Positions 60,323 to 64,000 of a stretch of DNA of 64,000 nucleotides are shown here, in pieces. A program made the position numbers and the translations under genes. Every line of letters begins with the position of its first letter. The first letter of the stretch is position 1. Source of the DNA: Halicephalobus mephisto. Its lineage: Eukaryota; Nematoda; Chromadorea; Rhabditida; Panagrolaimidae. The DNA lies in contig SWDT01000300.1 of assembly GCA_009193035.1 (NCBI GenBank), positions 53,692 through 117,691 on the forward strand. Reading direction: 5' to 3'. The notes beneath the pieces are model-generated. The model saw only the letters and a program-made list of their open reading frames with translations, did no database searches and was not told the DNA's origin.

Positions 60323-60718
60323 ATGTTTATTAACAAACCATTAACAAATTACGATATTACGAAATTAGCTAAAGAAATAAAAATAAAAAATTTCAGAGGA
60401 GTATTTATGAGAGATACACTTCCAAGTAAGGTTAATAATGTAGAATGTGGAGTTGTAAATTTAGACTTGAATAAAAATATTGGTACTCATTGGGTGTGTT
60501 ATTATAAAAATAATGAGAGGTGTTATTACTTTGATTCTTTTGGACTGGATCCTCCAATTGAATTACAAAAATGTTTGAATACTAATATTAAATTATCGAC
60601 ATTTCAAATTCAAAAATTTAATACACACTATTGTGGTTATTATTGTTTACTTGTTTCAAAATTAATGGAAAAATATGATTTTAAAGATATTATTTTAGAT
60701 TTGATAGGAATTTGCTAA
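60323..60718 (+). CDS. Maverick/adintovirus-type adenain cysteine protease (131 aa)
   Basis: Intact single-exon frame. It matches the adenovirus-type (C5) maturation protease of Mavericks/Polintons: NFRGVFMRDTLP, GVVNLD, GTHWVCYYK with the probable catalytic His56, YYFDSFG with Asp71, an oxyanion Gln at 95 or 97, and THYCGYYCL with the nucleophile Cys104. In these elements the enzyme cleaves capsid precursors during particle maturation. Its length is normal for Maverick proteases and all catalytic positions are present, so it could be active. Codons are very AT-rich, unlike the cadherin. It lies 110 bp after the candidate terminus repeats and points into the element. Confidence 0.92.
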   Translation: MFINKPLTNYDITKLAKEIKIKNFRGVFMRDTLPSKVNNVECGVVNLDLNKNIGTHWVCYYKNNERCYYFDSFGLDPPIELQKCLNTNIKLSTFQIQKFNTHYCGYYCLLVSKLMEKYDFKDIILDLIGIC

Positions 60719-60751
60719 AACGAATTAAGCCAGAGGCTTGTATCCCACGAG

Positions 60752-60907
60752 CTAATGCGTCAACTTTATTTTTTTTATCTTTTTTAATTCCTCGATTTGA
60801 TAATGCCCATGAGCTAATGTATCAATTTTATTTTCTAAAATGTGTCTTTTGAATCCTTCCTTCTGTCTATTAAGCGTTTCGTTTCCACATAATGTTATGT
60901 TGTGCAT
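60752..60907 (-). pseudogene. Small basic frame, possibly frameshifted (51 aa)
   Basis: Minus-strand ATG at 60907 preceded by an in-frame stop. The Lys-rich product contains KIDTLAHG. In the next frame, after an A-rich run, the sequence continues as a related segment (KVDALARGIQASGL) that overlaps the end of the protease gene. The two related segments suggest one protein interrupted by a frameshift in the A-run. Nature unknown; it may be a minor Maverick gene. Confidence 0.3.
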
Positions 60908-61059
60908 AATAGTCTAAAGATTATTCTTTAACTTTGCTATTGAAACTGCAAGAGGTTCTTTTATTAACAATACTTTTTATAATTAATACAAATCTTTATT
61001 CAAAAATAACAAAACTTCATTTCAATTAAATTTTATAAACAGACTCCTCGATAATCGTT
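60908..61059. other. Spacer
   Basis: Short AT-rich spacer between the small basic frame and the end of the Cys-rich gene; nothing seen. Confidence 0.5.
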
Positions 61060-61631
61060 CTATCTGCTTCCTGTTACAGGACAGCAGCGATATTGTGTAC
61101 AAGTGTATCCGCTTGGGCATGCTCCTCCAACACACGCACCAGCGCTTGAAGATGCATTAATTAGATAGCATTTACCACTAATACAGATATAACCACCAGG
61201 GCAACCAGGACATGTATCAGTAGAACATGCTGAAATCAATTCTCTTTATTAGATAATGTATTTTCGAAATACTGAAGCGGATCCCGCCACCGAACGAGAC
61301 AAACGCTGAAGAAAAAGAAGAAGATATTTTCGAAATACAAACTTACGTCCTAGAATTTTATTAATAATAACTTCTTGGTAGCAGTCTCCATTGATGCAAA
61401 TATCAGAGGAGTTGGTACATTTTCCAAGAACACAAACTAAAGATAATTATGTATTGAACTAATATTTTCCATCTTACCTCCAGTTATCTGGCAAGGATCT
61501 GGAATGAAACAGTAACCATAAGCACAAATCTGCCCTGATGGACATGCTCCACCAGCACATTTTCCATTCTCACTCCATCCCCAAGTAGTTGTAGCTAAAC
61601 TCGCTAGAAAGATGAAGAAAAAGAACTTCAT
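61060..61631 (-). CDS. Secreted cysteine-rich protein, three exons, 137 aa (candidate Maverick cargo)
   Basis: Minus-strand exons 61631-61478, 61436-61347 and 61229-61060, with GTAAGA and GTAAGT donors and consistent phase; the introns are 41 and 117 bp. Residues 1-18 (MKFFFFIFLASLATTTWG) are a signal peptide. The mature part has 19 cysteines in repeated short modules of the form CxGGxCPSGxxCxxxxC (CAGGACPSGQIC, CVGGACPSGYTC) and CxxxxxICxxGxC. Such EB/CC-like modules occur in many nematode secreted proteins; the function is unknown. It sits in opposite orientation between the Maverick protease and the conserved Maverick gene at 62411. The host-type introns suggest captured cargo or a host gene flanked by Maverick fragments. 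A CGGATCCCGCCACCGAACG patch interrupts intron 2. Confidence 0.8.
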
Positions 61632-61885
61632 TTCTGAAGTGATGGTAAAATGGTTAAGATGGTTTTTATATTAATCTCTTATCAGAATATCTAAGACCCC
61701 ATGAATTTTCCTAAGACCTACGTTGTTTATCTCTAACTTATTTTTTTATCAAGCAACTAGGATTATAGTCATTAATAAAGGACATGTCCGGTGCCCACCA
61801 CTAATTTCTCATTCTCAACAAAAATTTGACTTTAATTAAGCTTTGTGAAATATCTTTTTCGATAATCAGTTATATACACTTCACT
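61632..61885. other. Spacer between the two Cys-rich genes
   Basis: Short AT-rich intergenic spacer that must hold the promoter of the gene at 61631. No array or RNA seen. Confidence 0.5.
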
Positions 61886-62240
61886 TTATTGTGCACAACA
61901 AATTCCATCTTTACAAATATAATCAGCAGGACACTCTCCAGCAACACAAGGACTAATTTCTGGACCTGATTCACACTTGCTCTTCGGACAACACATTCCT
62001 TCTATACAGGAATAATCTTTTCCACATACTCCATTAACACAAGGGCCAATTGATTGGTCTGAACTGCACGTATTTTCTAAGCAACACATTCTTCCTTTAC
62101 AAGTGTAGCCACTACCACATGTTCATTAACACAAGTACCTTCTTGAAACGCTGGATCACACGTATCATTACAAAAAGTATATGGACAGCACCTATCTTCG
62201 ACACAGAAGTAATCAGCAGGACATGTGCCGTCAATGCAAG
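61886..62240 (-). pseudogene. Second cysteine-rich gene, frameshifted and lacking a signal exon
   Basis: A minus-strand exon starts at 62240 after a GATTTTAG acceptor and encodes Cys-rich modules (CIDGTCPADYFCVEDRCC). The frame breaks at about 62119-62124, where one base appears missing relative to the module pattern. In the next frame the modules resume (RMCCLENTC, CVNGVCGKDYSCIEGMCC, CVAGECPADYICKDGICC) to a stop at 61886. No exon with a signal peptide is visible between 62241 and 62410. It is related in module type to the gene at 61060-61631 but not a close copy. Either a decayed gene or a single-base sequencing error plus a missed first exon. Confidence 0.65.
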
Positions 62241-62410
62241 CTAAAATCAACTTTTTTAAATTAGCACATTACTTTTAAAAATATCGATGGTATACATATA
62301 TATATTTTAAAATTAAGAGATCATTAGATATGAACAGCGTCGATTCTACTATCCTCCTCATTTAAAAGTAACAATTTCAATATTTATCCAATATTTTTAA
62401 AAATTAATAA

Positions 62411-62860
62411 ATGACGATTTTCATTTTACAACTAACATCCAACTATTCAACTTTTGAATATCCTTTTCCTCAAGAGTTTTTGTATAAGAAGTTTAAAGTA
62501 GGAGTTATAAAGTTAGATGGTTATTTAGAAATTAAAACTAAAATAAATACAAATGATCAAAATAATAATGATGATAAATTGATTTCCTCAAACTCTTACT
62601 CTGGTAATACCAATAACATTGATAATATTTTTATTACATGCAATTTAATTGAAGATTGTTATGTTAATAAAAAGATATTAAATTCTATCTATAGATTTAG
62701 ACCTAATGATGAAATTGAAATAGAATCAAGAAATATCATTTATCGTGAAGTAACCAACAGACCAAATAAAATAAAGTTAAAAATAGTAGATATCAATGAT
62801 TATTTGATTGATTTTAAGAACATTAATATTTTTATTGAATTGGATTTGAAAGAAATATAA
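62411..62860 (+). CDS. Conserved Maverick structural-type protein (149 aa)
   Basis: Intact single-exon frame. The start resembles the N-terminus of a protein found in most animal Mavericks (LTSN-S, a proline-containing FPQEF segment, then a hydrophobic strand with KLDGYLEI). The end matches that family's typical run: IFITCNLIEDCYVN, then a short loop, IIYREV, IKLKIVDINDYLIDF and IFIELDLKE. The predicted fold is mostly beta. The middle of the usual longer protein is reduced here to an Asn/Asp-rich linker. I believe these proteins are minor-capsid or penton-like, but that role is from memory of the family and uncertain. Same orientation as the protease; AT-rich codons like it. Confidence 0.75.
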   Translation: MTIFILQLTSNYSTFEYPFPQEFLYKKFKVGVIKLDGYLEIKTKINTNDQNNNDDKLISSNSYSGNTNNIDNIFITCNLIEDCYVNKKILNSIYRFRPNDEIEIESRNIIYREVTNRPNKIKLKIVDINDYLIDFKNINIFIELDLKEI

Positions 62861-62870
62861 GAAAATTTTA

Positions 62871-63233
62871 TTATTTATTATTAATGTTGTTTTCAGTATA
62901 CGGAGGAATTATTTTAAATCCAGAACCTGTTACATTTTTTCCTACTAAATAATCATTAAATTCTTTATTTTTCTTTGTTAATTTCTTTTTTCTAGGCTTT
63001 TTTGATGAGACTTTATTTTCTTCTTTGTTCGCTTCCTCGTTTATTTCATCATAATCATTAATCGATGGCTTGCTCTCCTCATGATTCTTATCATCATGGA
63101 CTTTGATCAGCTCGATTTTATTAGCAGTACTTTCATCTAATAGCTTATATTTGTAGTAAAATAGAGTAGTTGGATAAGGTGTTCGTGATTGGATGGAAAA
63201 CTGTTGGTTCCTACTATTAGCAATTAAGCTAGT
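62871..63233 (-). CDS. Partial Maverick-type frame without a start codon (C-terminal part)
   Basis: The minus strand is open for 120 codons with no Met at its head. A CCAACAG acceptor-like site near 63202 could begin an exon. The product has TPYPTTLFYYKYK, an acidic/Asn linker (NDYDEINEEANKEEN), a Lys-rich stretch (KKPRKKKLTKKNK) and a tail containing VTGSGFKIIPPY. A basic stretch followed by GSGFK near the C-terminus resembles the ends of some Maverick virion proteins; this is a weak resemblance. It could be a 5'-truncated gene or the last exon of a gene read from the right. Confidence 0.35.
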   Translation of the reverse strand, partial: TSLIANSRNQQFSIQSRTPYPTTLFYYKYKLLDESTANKIELIKVHDDKNHEESKPSINDYDEINEEANKEENKVSSKKPRKKKLTKKNKEFNDYLVGKNVTGSGFKIIPPYTENNINNK

Positions 63234-63239
63234 TTATCT

Positions 63240-63466
63240 TAACATAAACATGGAACAAAGAGAGGAAGGATCCTCGTTTGACTGAAGTCAAACTCGGACC
63301 CGTCTAAAGCTGGAATTTCTCAAAGACTGACCTTCTAACACTTTAGTCTCACTTCACAGGCGTCGGCTGACTGGGCGGAGCTTTGGGCATCCTGTCTAGG
63401 CCGTCTGCGGTTTAACTCCGATCTTTATGCCTACACAATCAAGAACGTCCTGTCAATGCTTTAGTC
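63240..63466 (+). other. GC-rich patch with RNase H-like frame
   Basis: This block is much richer in G+C than its neighbours. After TTCACAG a frame reads ASADWAELWASCLGRL, then DLYAYTIKNVLSML and a stop at 63463. The AELWA and YTxxxVLxxL pattern resembles the core of a retroelement RNase H domain, but the catalytic Asp of the TDS motif is not there. It could be a degraded retroelement fragment inserted next to the glycoprotein-like frame, or chance. Confidence 0.25.
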
Positions 63467-63469
63467 GAC

Positions 63470-64000
63470 ATGAGTAAATATAAGTATTTAAAAGGCAGAT
63501 GTCGAATTAAGCCAAATGAAGTAATGATTTGGGAAGTGAATGATAAACAAAACTGTAAAGTCATTTCTATTGGAGTTCTTAAGGGCTACTTTAATGCTAA
63601 TTTTTGGATCAATAATGATTATCAAATAGCTTTAAATTTAATAGATAACTTCACGACTGATTGTGAAAATAATTTACAATTAACCTCAGAAGGTTATGCT
63701 TTAAAATCTGTTAGAGAAAAAAGATCGGATCACAACTCAGTTAAAACCTTTCAAGAAGCAGGAGAACTACAATATCTAGAAAATAATATCAAGAATCAAT
63801 TAAGACATTTAACAGAAACTTTTTGTCAAATGTTCAATGATCATAATGAAATTTTAGAAATCTTATTGAAGGAGAATCCAAAGAAATTTATTCGAAAAGT
63901 CTTAAATTACACTGCAGTTGATGTTAAAATAATTAATAATAGCATTATTGAAGTTAAATTCTGTAAAGAAATTGATAATGACATGATTGAGTTTACTGGT
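63470..64000 (+). CDS. Partial ORF, candidate viral-glycoprotein/fusogen-like ectodomain (runs off the window)
   Basis: Open from ATG at 63470 to the window end (177 codons) without a stop. An in-frame GCTTTAG acceptor-like site lies just upstream, so this may be a second exon whose signal-peptide exon is earlier. Visible features are spaced cysteines (GRCRIKP, KQNCKV, TDCENN, ETFCQMF, VKFCKEI), LQLTSEGYALKSV, a KREKR-like basic REKRS, an amphipathic segment (LENNIKNQLRHLTETFC) and KENPKKFIRKVL. This organisation resembles viral envelope glycoproteins more than capsid or replication proteins. Nematode Mavericks are reported to carry a herpesvirus-like fusogen, which would fit, but no membrane segment is in view. 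Identity is uncertain. Confidence 0.4.
   Translation, partial: MSKYKYLKGRCRIKPNEVMIWEVNDKQNCKVISIGVLKGYFNANFWINNDYQIALNLIDNFTTDCENNLQLTSEGYALKSVREKRSDHNSVKTFQEAGELQYLENNIKNQLRHLTETFCQMFNDHNEILEILLKENPKKFIRKVLNYTAVDVKIINNSIIEVKFCKEIDNDMIEFTG

Overview
The window looks like nuclear DNA of a rhabditid-type nematode. The evidence is a multi-exon Fat-like cadherin, a serpentine chemoreceptor of the SRH/STR kind, short introns with TTTCAG-like acceptors, small secreted cuticle-type proteins with TATA boxes, very AT-rich spacers, and dispersed TACNGTA and TCGTGTCGAGA-like motifs that recall Caenorhabditis non-coding DNA. I cannot name the species.

Layout. (1) 1-16.4 kb: gene-poor and repeat-rich. 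It holds clusters of a GTCACTATCC/GGATAGTGAC palindromic repeat, a 98-bp array with a CRE octamer in most units, several minisatellites, and scattered short coding-like islands that I cannot assemble into a gene. (2) 16.4-33.8 kb, plus strand: one giant cadherin gene. I could splice ten exons with continuous phase into a 4480-residue protein with a signal sequence, an ectodomain of cadherin repeats, EGF-LamG-EGF modules, one membrane segment and a proline-rich tail. (3) 34-53 kb: four paralogous two-exon genes for secreted Ala/Pro/Gly/Cys proteins (36.0, 41.8, 44.9 and 49.3 kb) and a Gly/Tyr-rich peptide gene (52.9 kb), with a decayed Tc1-like transposon between the first two. Genes two and four share an almost identical intron. 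Genes two and three share an almost identical upstream block containing two AGGTCA half-sites. (4) 54-57.5 kb, minus strand: a five-exon gene for a secreted protein with two LDL-receptor class A domains and a mucin-like Thr/Ser tail. (5) 58.1-59.1 kb, minus strand: an intronless chemoreceptor.

(6) 60-64 kb (runs off the end): part of a Maverick/Polinton (adintovirus-like) element. It has a candidate terminus with subterminal repeats, an intact adenain-type cysteine protease, a conserved Maverick structural-type protein, an opposite-strand lysine-rich tail fragment and, at the window edge, an open frame with features of a viral glycoprotein ectodomain. Between the protease and the structural-type gene lie two opposite-strand genes for Cys-rich secreted proteins, one intact with three exons and one frameshifted. 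They look like host-type cargo. This block is the most interesting part of the window and bears on Maverick-mediated gene transfer in nematodes.

All exon calls come from reading splice signals and phase by eye. No similarity search was possible.
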